A DNA stretch of 64,000 bases, taken from positions 1 through 64,000 of the forward strand of contig NZ_JACOPV010000020.1 in assembly GCF_016881005.1 (NCBI RefSeq), written 5' to 3'. The DNA comes from Pseudomonas arcuscaelestis. GTDB lineage: Bacteria; Pseudomonadota; Gammaproteobacteria; Pseudomonadales; Pseudomonadaceae. The first letter of the stretch is position 1; each line of letters starts with the position of its first letter. Position numbers and translations under genes: made by a program. The notes beneath the pieces are model-generated. The model saw nothing but the letters and a program-made list of their open reading frames with translations. It was not told the DNA's origin and made no database searches. This document shows, one piece after another, positions 53,398 through 62,174 of the stretch.

Positions 53398-53724
53398 TGT
53401 TCGGTGCTCCTCGGTGGGGCTGGAAAGTGAGTACGGAGCCAATGCTACGCTCGGGGGCGGCAGATAAAAGTTCATAAAGATAATGGTAACAATCAACGGA
53501 ATTGATGTTTTGCAGCGAGGGCTCTAGTTCAGTCTTTACAGGCTGCAGAGGAGGTTTTGAGGTGCTGTTGGCAAGATGGATTGCGACGTTCATTGATGAG
53601 TAACCGAGGGGAAATCCTGTTTTTTCGTCGTCAATTTAAACCCCTGGGGTTTTCATCAGTCCCATAGTTTAAGTGCCATCAAAACGCCCACCTTCTGTCT
53701 GGTGGTCGTCAGGAGAATCATGCA

Positions 53725-55785
53725 ATGACGCGCCCCGTGAAAATCCTTACCTGGACCCTCGCCAGCTTGATGCTGGTCCTCGCACTTGTGGTGATCGTCA
53801 TTGCCACGTTCGACTGGAACCGGATCAAGCCGACCCTCAATGCCAAGGTCTCAGAGGCGCTGCACAGGCCCTTCGCCATTAACGGCAATCTTGCTGTGCG
53901 TTGGCAGCGCGAGCCTGAGGAGGGTGGTTGGCGAGCTTGGGTGCCGTGGCCGCGCTTCATCGCGGACGACTTGACGCTGGGTAACCCGCAGTGGCTCAAG
54001 GAGCCGCAAATGGTGGGCCTCAAACGTGTGGAGTTTCGCTTGTCGCCCGTGCCGTTACTGTTCCAGCGTATCGTGATTCCACGTATCGATTTGAACCAGC
54101 CCACTGCCAGCCTGAAGCGCCTGGCAGACGGGCGCGCCAACTGGACCTTCGACTTCGGCCCCAAGGATGAGAATGCCGAACCGTCGCCGTGGGTGCTGGA
54201 TATCGGCGCCATCGGTTTCGACAAGGGCCAAGTAAGCCTTGATGACCAAACGCTGAAAACCACCCTGGATGTGCAGATTGATCCGCTCGGCAAACCTATA
54301 CCTTTCAGCGAGATCGTTGGTAAGGCCTCGGCGCAGAAAGCTGGCAATGCCCAAGACTATGCATTCGGTCTCAAGGCCAAGGGACGTTACAAGGGCCAGG
54401 CGCTTTCCGGCTCTGGCAAGATTGGCGGGCTGTTGGCGTTACAGGATGCCAGCCAGCCATTCCCCCTGCAGGCCGACATTCAGATCGCCGATACCCGTGT
54501 AGCGCTTGCCGGTACCCTGACTGATCCGCGTAACCTGGGCGGGCTGGACCTGCGCCTGCGCCTGTCCGGCGCCAGCCTGGGTAACCTCTATCCGCTTACC
54601 GGTGTAACTCTGCCGGACTCGCCGCCTTATTCCACTGACGGGCATCTGACGGCCAAATTGCATGAGCCTGGGGGGGCGCTGTTTCGCTATCAAGGCTTCA
54701 ACGGCAAGATTGGTGACAGTGATATTCACGGCGACCTCACCTTCGCCTCCAAACAACCACGGCCCAAACTCAGTGGCAATCTGGTTTCCAATCAATTGCT
54801 GTTCAAGGACCTTGCGCCGCTGATCGGTGCAGACTCCAACGCGGAGCAAAAGGCTCGGGGCGGGGCCAGCAAGCAACCTACGGGCAAGGTGCTGCCGGTC
54901 GAGGAGTTTCGTACCGAACGTTGGCGGACCATGGATGCCGACGTGACCTTCAGCGGCAAACGCATCGTTCACAGCGAGGATCTGCCCTTCACCGATCTTT
55001 CCAGTCACTTCGTTCTCGACGATGGCGTGCTGCGCCTGGAGCCGCTGCGCTTTGGTGTGGCAGGCGGCAAGCTCGATGCGCAAATACGTCTCGATGGGCG
55101 TGCTGTACCGTTACAGGGGCGGGCCAAACTCAGCGCCAGAGGCTTCAAGCTCAAGCAGTTGTTCCCGACATTCGAGCCGATGAAGACCAGTTTCGGCCAG
55201 CTCAATGGCGATGCAGATTTGAGCGGTCGCGGCAACTCGGTGGCGAAGTTGCTGGCAACTTCCAATGGTGAGTTGAAAATGCTCATCAACGATGGTGCGA
55301 TCAGCCGCGGCTTGATGGAAATTGCCGGGCTCAACGTTGGCAACTATGTGGTGGGACAATTGTTCGGTGACAAGGAAGTGAAGATCAATTGCGCGGCGGC
55401 CGACTTCGGGATCAAGGACGGCTTGGCGACCACCCGGTTGTTCGTCTTCGATACTGAAAACGCGATCATCTATATCGACGGAACGGCCAATTTTGCCAGT
55501 GAACAGCTGGATCTGAAAATCAATCCCGAGTCCAAGGGCTTGCGCCTGTTCTCATTGCGTTCACCCTTATATGTGCGCGGGCCTTTTGCCAAACCAAGCG
55601 CAGGTGTACAGGCGGTGCCGTTGGCCTTGCGCGGGGCGGGTATGGTAGCGCTGGGGCTGGCAGTCGGCCCGGCGGCGGGCCTGCTGGCGTTGGTGGCGCC
55701 GGGTGGTGATGTGCCCAATCAGTGCACGCCGTTGCTGGAGCAAATGAAGTCGGGCAAGGCACCGCGATCAGTTAAAGCGGGTTAG
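53725..55785 (+). CDS. AsmA-family protein
   Basis: 686 residues. Membrane anchor near the N-terminus (about 9-29), then a long periplasmic beta-rich region of the AsmA/DUF748 type, a fold now linked to bridge-like lipid transfer between inner and outer membranes. A glycine-rich hydrophobic stretch near the C-terminus (GAGMVALGLAVGPAAGLLALVAPGG) may contact a membrane. AGGAG lies 9 bp upstream of the ATG at 53725; a second ATG at 53720 opens only ATGCAATGA, which overlaps the real start. Confidence 0.88.
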   Translation: MTRPVKILTWTLASLMLVLALVVIVIATFDWNRIKPTLNAKVSEALHRPFAINGNLAVRWQREPEEGGWRAWVPWPRFIADDLTLGNPQWLKEPQMVGLKRVEFRLSPVPLLFQRIVIPRIDLNQPTASLKRLADGRANWTFDFGPKDENAEPSPWVLDIGAIGFDKGQVSLDDQTLKTTLDVQIDPLGKPIPFSEIVGKASAQKAGNAQDYAFGLKAKGRYKGQALSGSGKIGGLLALQDASQPFPLQADIQIADTRVALAGTLTDPRNLGGLDLRLRLSGASLGNLYPLTGVTLPDSPPYSTDGHLTAKLHEPGGALFRYQGFNGKIGDSDIHGDLTFASKQPRPKLSGNLVSNQLLFKDLAPLIGADSNAEQKARGGASKQPTGKVLPVEEFRTERWRTMDADVTFSGKRIVHSEDLPFTDLSSHFVLDDGVLRLEPLRFGVAGGKLDAQIRLDGRAVPLQGRAKLSARGFKLKQLFPTFEPMKTSFGQLNGDADLSGRGNSVAKLLATSNGELKMLINDGAISRGLMEIAGLNVGNYVVGQLFGDKEVKINCAAADFGIKDGLATTRLFVFDTENAIIYIDGTANFASEQLDLKINPESKGLRLFSLRSPLYVRGPFAKPSAGVQAVPLALRGAGMVALGLAVGPAAGLLALVAPGGDVPNQCTPLLEQMKSGKAPRSVKAG

Positions 55786-55814
55786 AAAGTCTAGGAGGTT
55801 TCGCCGGTGGCAGT

Positions 55815-55841
55815 GGGCTTGCTCCGCAATGGAGCAAGCCC
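55815..55841. terminator. Hairpin between asmA and the ferritin-like gene
   Basis: GGGCTTGCTCC-gcaat-GGAGCAAGCCC, perfect 11-bp stem between convergent genes; REP-like. Confidence 0.6.
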
Positions 55842-55864
55842 TGCTTGCTGGGAATGGGTAGGGT

Positions 55865-56395
55865 TCAAAGCCCTTTGAGTAGGTCTGCCATGTCGTCGGC
55901 GTGTTCTTCTTCCTGCGCCAGGATGTCTTCGAAGATGCGTCGGGTCGTTGGGTCGGATTCGCCAATGTACTGGATGATTTCGCGGTAGCTGTCGATGGCG
56001 ATCCGTTCGGCAATCAGGTCTTCAAGGACCATTTCCTTGAGGTTGCTGCCAGCAACGTACTGGGCGTGGGAATTTTTGCTCAGGTTGTCCGGGTTGAGGT
56101 CCGGCTCGCCGCCCAACTGCACGATGCGTTCAGCCAGCTTGTCGGCATGCTCGAGTTCCTGGTTGGCATGTTCGAGAAACTCGTCAGCGGCTACGCTGGC
56201 CTTGATCCCGCTGGCCATGTAGTAGTGCCGTTTGTAGCGCAATGCGCAGACCCACTCGGTGGCCAGCGACTCATTGAGCAGGCGCAGGATTTTTTCTCGG
56301 TCGGCACTGTAGCCTTCGGTCACGGCGCCTTGTTCGACATGCTGGCGCGCACGTTCGCGCAAGGTTTTCACATCGGTCAGTTCAACGGTGCTCAT
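55865..56395 (-). CDS. Ferritin-like (bacterioferritin/Dps-type) protein
   Basis: 176 residues from the ATG at 56395, with CTGGAG upstream. Four-helix-bundle pattern with di-iron ligands: Glu in NESLATEWVCALRYKRHYY, E-x6-E-x2-H in EFLEHANQELEHADKL, and a second E-x-E-E-H set in EDILAQEEEHADDM. Likely stores or detoxifies iron. No heme-binding Met of classical bacterioferritins is obvious, so it may be a different ferritin branch. It is convergent with asmA. Confidence 0.85.
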   Translation of the reverse strand: MSTVELTDVKTLRERARQHVEQGAVTEGYSADREKILRLLNESLATEWVCALRYKRHYYMASGIKASVAADEFLEHANQELEHADKLAERIVQLGGEPDLNPDNLSKNSHAQYVAGSNLKEMVLEDLIAERIAIDSYREIIQYIGESDPTTRRIFEDILAQEEEHADDMADLLKGL

Positions 56396-56482
56396 TGTCA
56401 TCTCCAGGCTGAAAACGGATTGCTTCACGCTCTGTAGGCGCATTGCTTGCGCAAGGTTTGAACAAGCAATGCGGTGAGAGTT

Positions 56483-56836
56483 TTATACCTTGGCTTTGGC
56501 CTTCTCGACGGCGTCGTCATCTTGCTGACGTTGTTCGCAGGTCTTGAAACCCTTGTCATCGACATGTCCGGTGGCATCAAAGCGCACGTAGTAGGCCTGT
56601 TGCTTGCCTTCTTGGTTGAGGATGTAGTTGTTGCAGGTGCCACCATGAGGCAGATCGATCACCGTGGAAGGGCTGCCGCCAATGGCTATGACCCGTTGCA
56701 TGGTCATACCGTCCTGCACTTGTTTCACCAGGGGCGCATCACGGTAGGTGACGTAGTCGACGGGGTTTTCCGGGCGGCTGCCGCACGCGGTCAAGGCGGT
56801 GGTGGCCAGAAGGATTGCCAGGGTCTGTTTGTACAT
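56483..56836 (-). CDS. osmE: Osmotically inducible lipoprotein OsmE
   Basis: 117 residues. Start at 56836: AAGGAG is 7 bp before this ATG, but only 1 bp from the alternative at 56842. Lipobox LTAC puts the lipidated Cys at about 18, followed by Gly-Ser. The BamE/SmpA-like domain (DAPLVKQVQDGMTMQRVIAIGG) is characteristic of OsmE. An outer-membrane or periplasmic lipoprotein induced by osmotic stress in relatives. Confidence 0.9.
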   Translation of the reverse strand: MYKQTLAILLATTALTACGSRPENPVDYVTYRDAPLVKQVQDGMTMQRVIAIGGSPSTVIDLPHGGTCNNYILNQEGKQQAYYVRFDATGHVDDKGFKTCEQRQQDDDAVEKAKAKV

Positions 56837-56959
56837 GGTCATGCTCCTTGCTGAAGGTCTACAGGGTTGGAACCACAGCGAACGTCCGGAGTTCGATTGC
56901 GATTGCCATTGAAGTGCCTGTAGTGTTGGACCACTTTCCACGGAACGGGGATTGCAGCC

Positions 56960-57850
56960 ATGGCCCAAGGGCTTGCCACGCGTTATCCACTGGTGCTGGT
57001 ACCGGGCATGCTTGGTTTCGTTCGACTGCTGCTGTACCCCTACTGGTTCGGTATCGTTTCAGCCCTGCGCCGGGGCGGCGCCAAGGTCTTCGCCATTCAG
57101 GTGTCACCGCTCAACTCCACCGAGGTGCGCGGTGAGCAATTGCTGCAGATCATTGAAGACATTCGGCGGCGCACTGGTTGCGATAAGGTCAATCTGCTCG
57201 GCCATAGTCAGGGCGCGCTCACCGCTCGCTATGCGGCGGCCAAGCGACCGCAATGGGTGGCTTCGGTGACCTCCATTGCCGGGCCCAACCACGGCTCGGA
57301 GCTGGCTGACTACCTACTGGAACATTACCCTGCCGACAGCGCCCGAGGGCGTTTGCTCAAGGCTTTTTTGCATGCACTCGGGATACTGATGGGCTGGCTC
57401 GAAACCGGCTGGCACGGCCCCCGGCTACCCATCGATGTGCGCGCTTCGCACCATGCCCTGACATGCGCTGGCGTTGCCCTGTTCAATCAGTCTTATCCAC
57501 AGGGCTTGCCCAGCACATGGGGCGGTGAGGGGGCGGCCGAGGTCAACGGTGTGCGCTATTACTCCTGGTCCGGTACGTTGCAGCCCGGCCTCACTGACAA
57601 GGGCTTGAACCGCCTGGATGGCAGTAACCGTTTCTGTCGTTTGTTTGCGCGCACCTTCGTGCGTGAGTCCGGTCAGTGCGATGGCATGGTCGGGCGCTAC
57701 AGTTCACACCTGGGCCAGGTGATCGGCGATGACTATCCGCTCGACCACCTGGATATCGTCAATCAGTCATTGGGCGCGGTAGGCAAGGGCGCCGATCCGC
57801 TAAGGCTGTTCACCGAACATGCGGCGCGGCTCAAGGCTGCGGGGTTGTAG
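56960..57850 (+). CDS. Triacylglycerol lipase-like alpha/beta hydrolase
   Basis: 296 residues of the Pseudomonas true-lipase type: LVLVPGMLGF (oxyanion hole), GHSQGALTARY with nucleophile Ser, Asp in GQCDGMVGR and His in LDHLDIVNQ complete the triad. There is no signal peptide and no foldase (lif) gene nearby, so it is either cytoplasmic or secreted another way. 3' end overlaps the convergent DMT gene by 20 bp. Confidence 0.85.
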   Translation: MAQGLATRYPLVLVPGMLGFVRLLLYPYWFGIVSALRRGGAKVFAIQVSPLNSTEVRGEQLLQIIEDIRRRTGCDKVNLLGHSQGALTARYAAAKRPQWVASVTSIAGPNHGSELADYLLEHYPADSARGRLLKAFLHALGILMGWLETGWHGPRLPIDVRASHHALTCAGVALFNQSYPQGLPSTWGGEGAAEVNGVRYYSWSGTLQPGLTDKGLNRLDGSNRFCRLFARTFVRESGQCDGMVGRYSSHLGQVIGDDYPLDHLDIVNQSLGAVGKGADPLRLFTEHAARLKAAGL

Positions 57851-58727
57851 CGGGTACCGGACGCACTGGGGTTTTCCAGCGTTCGGCAAGGATTACGCCG
57901 GCCAGGGTCATCAGGCCGCCGACCAGGTGAAACAGCGCCAGTTGTTCATCCAATACCACTGCCGCGATCACCGCTGTAATCGCCGGCAATAGGTTGAAAA
58001 ACAGCGTGGTGCGGCTTGGCCCCAGGCGGGTAACCGCCTGCATCCAGGCCAGTGGAGCAACCATCGAGGCGAGCACGCAGGCGTACAGCACCAATCCTAT
58101 GTTGCCGGTGTCGAGGCCGGTTTTTTCCGAGAACAGAAACAGCGGGAACAGCACAATGATCGCCACCAGCACCTGCAAATACAGCAACAGCAGTGGCGGG
58201 AGCCGTAGCTGCCATTTTTTCAGCAAGGTGCTGTACAGCGCGTAAGCCAGCGTGGCGATCAACATCAGCGCATCGCCGCCGTTGAGGCCATGTTGCAGGA
58301 GCAAGCCCAGGTCGCCGCCCGACACCACGACCAACACGCCGATAAATGACACCAGCGCCCCGATCAAGGCGCCGAAAGTCAGGCGCAGGCCCAGGCTGAG
58401 GATGGCCATTGCCAGGGACATCAGCGGCATCAGCGAGAGGATGATGCCCATGTTGGTTGCACTGGTTACGGCGGCGGCGAAATAGGCCAGGCTCTGGTAC
58501 ACCGCCATACCCAGCACGCCGAGAATGAAAATCTTGCCCAGGTTCGGGCGGATTTGCGCCCAGTTGCGCAGCATCGGCCTCAGCAGGAAGGGCGTGAACA
58601 ACAGCCCGGCCAGCAGCCAGCGATAGAAGCCGATTTCGGCGGGGAAAATTGCTCCGGCCGACATTTTGGTGATCACGGTGTTGCCGGCCCAGATCAGGAT
58701 AGCCAGCAGCGGGAACGCATAATTCAT
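57831..58727 (-). CDS. DMT-superfamily (EamA) transporter
   Basis: 298 residues from the ATG at 58727 (MNYAFPLLAILIWAGNTVITKMSAG). About ten helices in two EamA halves. Exports metabolites in characterised members; substrate unknown. Divergent from the AraC regulator across 98 bp that contains an AraC-type direct repeat, so the regulator may control it. The ORF extends to 58832 but that part crosses the regulatory region. Confidence 0.85.
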   Translation of the reverse strand: MNYAFPLLAILIWAGNTVITKMSAGAIFPAEIGFYRWLLAGLLFTPFLLRPMLRNWAQIRPNLGKIFILGVLGMAVYQSLAYFAAAVTSATNMGIILSLMPLMSLAMAILSLGLRLTFGALIGALVSFIGVLVVVSGGDLGLLLQHGLNGGDALMLIATLAYALYSTLLKKWQLRLPPLLLLYLQVLVAIIVLFPLFLFSEKTGLDTGNIGLVLYACVLASMVAPLAWMQAVTRLGPSRTTLFFNLLPAITAVIAAVVLDEQLALFHLVGGLMTLAGVILAERWKTPVRPVPATTPQP

Positions 58728-58793
58728 GTTGCAGAAACTCGTGTGGGTACAGGACGCTATTATCCACCTGTCTGTCCTGTTGCTTATACTTGT

Positions 58794-58824
58794 ATCCAGA
58801 CAATCGGCCCATTGATCCAGACAA
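58794..58824. promoter_or_regulatory. AraC-type direct repeat operator
   Basis: ATCCAGACAA occurs exactly twice (58794-58803 and 58815-58824), 21 bp apart start to start, i.e. two helical turns, as for AraC-family half-sites. It ends 1 bp before the ATG of the AraC gene and 67 bp from the DMT gene start. Confidence 0.65.
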
Positions 58825-58825
58825 C

Positions 58826-59626
58826 ATGTCACGCAAATACGTCAATATCCCCACATTCGCTGCCTTGCCGGCACCGGTGTACTTCCGCTACGACGAGTTC
58901 GGTGCCGATACCCACGGCCCTGCGCATCGTCATGACTGGGGACAACTCAATTACACCGCCCACGGCATCATGCACCTGGAGATTGACGGGCAGCGTTTTG
59001 TCTCGCCGCCGCATTATGCGGTCTGGGTGCCGCCGGACACTGAACACAGCTGCTACAACCCTCAGGCCATCGTCTACCGCTCGGTGTATCTGGACCGTGC
59101 GTTGTGTCAGGCATTGCCAGCGAAGCCGTGCACACTGGTCATCAGCGAGATCCTCAAGGCCATCCTCGGCGACTTTGCCCGGCGTGACGTCAACATTCCC
59201 GAGAACGAAGCTGATCAGCGTCTGGCCCAGGTGCTGGTCGATCAACTGTGCCTGGCGCCAACCCAAACCTGCTTTCTGCCCTTTGCTCGCAGTGCCGGCC
59301 TGGATGGCATTCTCCAGGCGCTGCAGGTGGCCCCTGCCGACAATCGTCCATTGGCCGATTGGGCCGCCAGTGTGCACGTCTGTGAACGCACCCTGGCGCG
59401 ACAATTTTTGCGGGAGCTGGGCATCAGCTTTGGCGAGTGGCGTTTGCGCCTGCGCTTTCTGTGTGCGATCGAGGCGCTGGAGAAGAATCTGCCGATCCAG
59501 CAGATTGCCTATGACCTGGGCTACAGCAGCCCCTCGGCGTTTATTGCCATGTTCCAGCGTCATGCCAACTGTACGCCGGAGCAATATCGACGTCAGGCTC
59601 GCACTGCTACTATGCCTGCCCGGTGA
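58826..59626 (+). CDS. AraC-family transcriptional regulator
   Basis: 266 residues from the ATG at 58826 (MSRKYVNIPTFAALP); a TTG at 58790 is in frame but would cover the operator repeats. An N-terminal cupin-like sensor domain (HRHDWGQLNYTAHGIMHLEIDGQRFVSPP) and a C-terminal pair of helix-turn-helix motifs (CERTLARQFLRELGISFGEWRL and PIQQIAYDLGYSSPSAFIAMFQRH). Divergent from the DMT transporter, a frequent pairing. Ligand unknown. Confidence 0.88.
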   Translation: MSRKYVNIPTFAALPAPVYFRYDEFGADTHGPAHRHDWGQLNYTAHGIMHLEIDGQRFVSPPHYAVWVPPDTEHSCYNPQAIVYRSVYLDRALCQALPAKPCTLVISEILKAILGDFARRDVNIPENEADQRLAQVLVDQLCLAPTQTCFLPFARSAGLDGILQALQVAPADNRPLADWAASVHVCERTLARQFLRELGISFGEWRLRLRFLCAIEALEKNLPIQQIAYDLGYSSPSAFIAMFQRHANCTPEQYRRQARTATMPAR

Positions 59627-59672
59627 AGGCTGGCAGACTGCGCCTTTCCCTGCAGTTGTCCTTTGAGGTTGT

Positions 59673-60680
59673 ATGACCTTCACCCCGCGCCAGATCAAAA
59701 TGGCCAGTTGGATCATCGTGTTCGCCGGCCTGCTGCTGGTGCTTCCGCTCAAGTTGTTGCCCAGCCTGCTGGCGGGCCTGCTGGTGTTCGAACTGGTCAA
59801 TATGCTCACCCCCAAGTTGCAGCATTTGATTGCCGGAGAGCGTGCGCGCTGGTTGGCGGTGGCGTTGCTCGGCACCCTGGTGGTCAGCACCCTGACGCTG
59901 CTGTTTGCCGGCGCGATCAGCTTTTTGCTGCATGAGGCGGAGAATCCTGGTGCATCGCTGGACAAGTTCATGCTGCTGGTGGATCAGGCTCGCGGACAGT
60001 TGCCACCTTTCGTTGATGCCTACCTGCCCGCCAGTGCAGCGGAGTTCAAGGTGGCTATCGGTGTATGGCTCAAGACCCACCTGGGAGAGTTGCAACTGGT
60101 GGGCAAGGGCGCTGCGCATATGTTCGTCACCTTGTTGATCGGGATGATCCTTGGCGCAATTGTGGCGTTGCAGCGTCTGCCTGATATCTCCCGTCGTAAA
60201 CCGCTGGCCGCGGCGCTGTTCAATCGCCTGGCGCTGCTGGTGCAGGCGTTTCGCAATATCGTTTTCGCGCAGATCAAGATTTCCCTGCTCAACACCTTTT
60301 TCACCGGGATCTTCCTGGCGGTGGTGTTGCCGATGTTCGATGTGCACCTGCCGCTGACCAAAACCCTGATTGTGCTGACGTTCCTACTGGGCTTGCTACC
60401 GGTGATCGGTAATCTGATCTCCAACACCTTGATCACTATCGTCGGTTTGTCGTTGTCGATCTGGGTGGCCATGGCGGCGCTGGGCTATCTGATTGTTATC
60501 CACAAGGTCGAGTATTTTCTCAACGCACGGATCGTCGGCGGGCAGATCAGCGCCAAGTCGTGGGAACTGCTTTTGGCAATGCTGGTCTGTGAGGCGGCGT
60601 TCGGGCTGCCGGGCGTGGTGGCGGGGCCGATCTACTATGCCTACCTCAAGAGTGAGCTGAGGCAGGCCGAGCTGGTGTGA
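59673..60680 (+). CDS. AI-2E-family transporter
   Basis: 335 residues with about eight membrane segments: three N-terminal helices, a soluble segment (about 95-145), then a C-terminal block with GMILGAIVALQRLP and LGLLPVIGNLISNTLI, family signatures. Members have been called AI-2 exporters (TqsA) or Na+/H+ antiporters; the substrate here is open. 46 bp after the AraC gene on the same strand. Confidence 0.88.
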   Translation: MTFTPRQIKMASWIIVFAGLLLVLPLKLLPSLLAGLLVFELVNMLTPKLQHLIAGERARWLAVALLGTLVVSTLTLLFAGAISFLLHEAENPGASLDKFMLLVDQARGQLPPFVDAYLPASAAEFKVAIGVWLKTHLGELQLVGKGAAHMFVTLLIGMILGAIVALQRLPDISRRKPLAAALFNRLALLVQAFRNIVFAQIKISLLNTFFTGIFLAVVLPMFDVHLPLTKTLIVLTFLLGLLPVIGNLISNTLITIVGLSLSIWVAMAALGYLIVIHKVEYFLNARIVGGQISAKSWELLLAMLVCEAAFGLPGVVAGPIYYAYLKSELRQAELV

Positions 60681-60688
60681 GGCGTTGC

Positions 60689-60713
60689 TCGCGGGGCAAG
60701 CCCGCTCCTGCCG
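60689..60713. repeat. Single REP element
   Basis: Contains CGCGGGGCAAGCCCGCTCCT, the same core as the inverted pair at 42022-42079, between convergent genes. Confidence 0.75.
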
Positions 60714-60749
60714 GGAGGGTCCGGTGGAGTGGGCTTGTACAAAAAGCCA

Positions 60750-62015
60750 TCAACCGTAGCGTTTGCGCGCCTCAATCGCCAGACCGCTGCCGATGCTGCC
60801 AAAGATATTGCCTTCAACATGGCGTGCATTGGGCAACATGGCTGCCACGCTCTGGCGCAACGCCGGAATACCGCTGGAACCGCCGGTAAAGAACACTGTA
60901 TCCACCTGGGCGACACCAACGCCAGCCTTGCTCAGCAGTTCGCTGACACTGCCGCGAACACGCTCGAGCAGGTTATCGATAGAAGCTTCGAACAGTGCGC
61001 GGGACAGGTCCACGCTCAATCCGGCCTCAACGCGCTTGAGGTCTACCAGGCGGCTGTCGGTATGGGTCAGCTCGATCTTGGTTTCTTCCACTTCCATGGC
61101 CAGCCAGTGGCCTGCGCGCTGTTCGATCAGTTTGAACAGGCGGTCGATGCCATTGGTGTCTTCGATGTCGTAACGCATGCTGCCCAGCGCGAGCTGGGAT
61201 TTTTGCGAATAGACCGAGTTGATCGTGTGCCAGGTGGCCAGGTTCATGTGGTGACTGGTAGGCATGAACGCGCCGCTTTTCATGCGGCTGCCGTAGCCAA
61301 ACAGCGGCATTACACCTTGCAGGCTCAGTTGCTTGTCGAAGTCAGTACCGCCGATGTGTACGCCGCCCGTGGCTAGAATGTCACTTTGACGGTCATCGAT
61401 CATGTGGCGCTCAGGGGCCAGGCGAACCAGAGAGAAGTCCGAGGTACCACCGCCGATGTCGACGATCAGCACCAGCTCTTCACCCTGGATGCTCGACTCA
61501 TAGTCGAACGCTGCGGCAATGGGCTCATATTGGAACGACACTTCTTTGAAGCCGATTTTCTTCGCAACTTCAGCCAGGGTGTCTTCGGCTTCCTGGTCGG
61601 CAGCCTGGTCGTCATCGACAAAATGTACCGGGCGGCCCAGCACGACTTCGTCGAAAGCACGGTCAGCGTTGGCTTCGGCGCGCTTCTTCAGCTCACCGAT
61701 GAACATGCCCAGCAGGTCCTTGAACGGCAGTGCGGTGCCAAGCACGCTGGTGTCGTGCTTGATCAGCTTGGAGCCCAGCAGGCTCTTGAGCGAGCGCATC
61801 AGGCGGCCTTCATAACCTTCGAGGTATTCGTGCAGGGCAAGCCGGCCGTAGGCTGGGCGGCGCTCCTCGATATTGAAGAACACTACCGACGGCAGGGTGA
61901 TCTTGCCGTCTTCCAGGGCGATCAACGATTCCACACCAGGGCGGTGCCAGCCGACGGTGGAATTGGAGGTGCCAAAGTCGATGCCGCAGGCACGGGCCGG
62001 GGATGCGTCATTCAT
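60750..62015 (-). CDS. Hsp70-family protein, YegD-like
   Basis: 421 residues from the ATG at 62015; GGAAG lies upstream. The nucleotide-binding domain is complete: GIDFGTSNSTVG (phosphate 1), IVDIGGGTSDFSLV (phosphate 2) and TGGSSGIPALRQ (adenosine). The peptide-binding and lid domains of DnaK are missing, so it is an ATPase-only Hsp70 like E. coli YegD. It is divergent from cbpA across 159 bp, which makes a functional link with a J-protein plausible but unproven. A sigma-70-like TTGATT-16-TAAACT is at 62075-62048. Confidence 0.88.
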   Translation of the reverse strand: MNDASPARACGIDFGTSNSTVGWHRPGVESLIALEDGKITLPSVVFFNIEERRPAYGRLALHEYLEGYEGRLMRSLKSLLGSKLIKHDTSVLGTALPFKDLLGMFIGELKKRAEANADRAFDEVVLGRPVHFVDDDQAADQEAEDTLAEVAKKIGFKEVSFQYEPIAAAFDYESSIQGEELVLIVDIGGGTSDFSLVRLAPERHMIDDRQSDILATGGVHIGGTDFDKQLSLQGVMPLFGYGSRMKSGAFMPTSHHMNLATWHTINSVYSQKSQLALGSMRYDIEDTNGIDRLFKLIEQRAGHWLAMEVEETKIELTHTDSRLVDLKRVEAGLSVDLSRALFEASIDNLLERVRGSVSELLSKAGVGVAQVDTVFFTGGSSGIPALRQSVAAMLPNARHVEGNIFGSIGSGLAIEARKRYG

Positions 62016-62047
62016 GGGTTGTACTTCCGGGGGAAAAACGGCCGCGC

Positions 62048-62075
62048 AGTTTATGCCAGTGGCCAGCAGAATCAA
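62048..62075 (-). promoter_or_regulatory. Possible sigma-70 promoter of the Hsp70-like gene
   Basis: On the minus strand TTGATT, 16-bp spacer, TAAACT, 33 bp before the start codon. Confidence 0.4.
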
Positions 62076-62111
62076 GACCGATTATCTGCTTTACAGCAAA
62101 CCCAAGGGTGC

Positions 62112-62138
62112 CTTGAAAGGCTATGCTTGACCCCAATC
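62112..62138 (+). promoter_or_regulatory. Sigma-32 (heat-shock) promoter of cbpA
   Basis: CTTGAAA (exact -35), 12-bp spacer, CCCCAATC (close to CCCCATNT), 36 bp before the cbpA ATG. Confidence 0.65.
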
Positions 62139-62174
62139 TTCAGAAGCATTGAACAACTGATGGTGATTCCTTAG

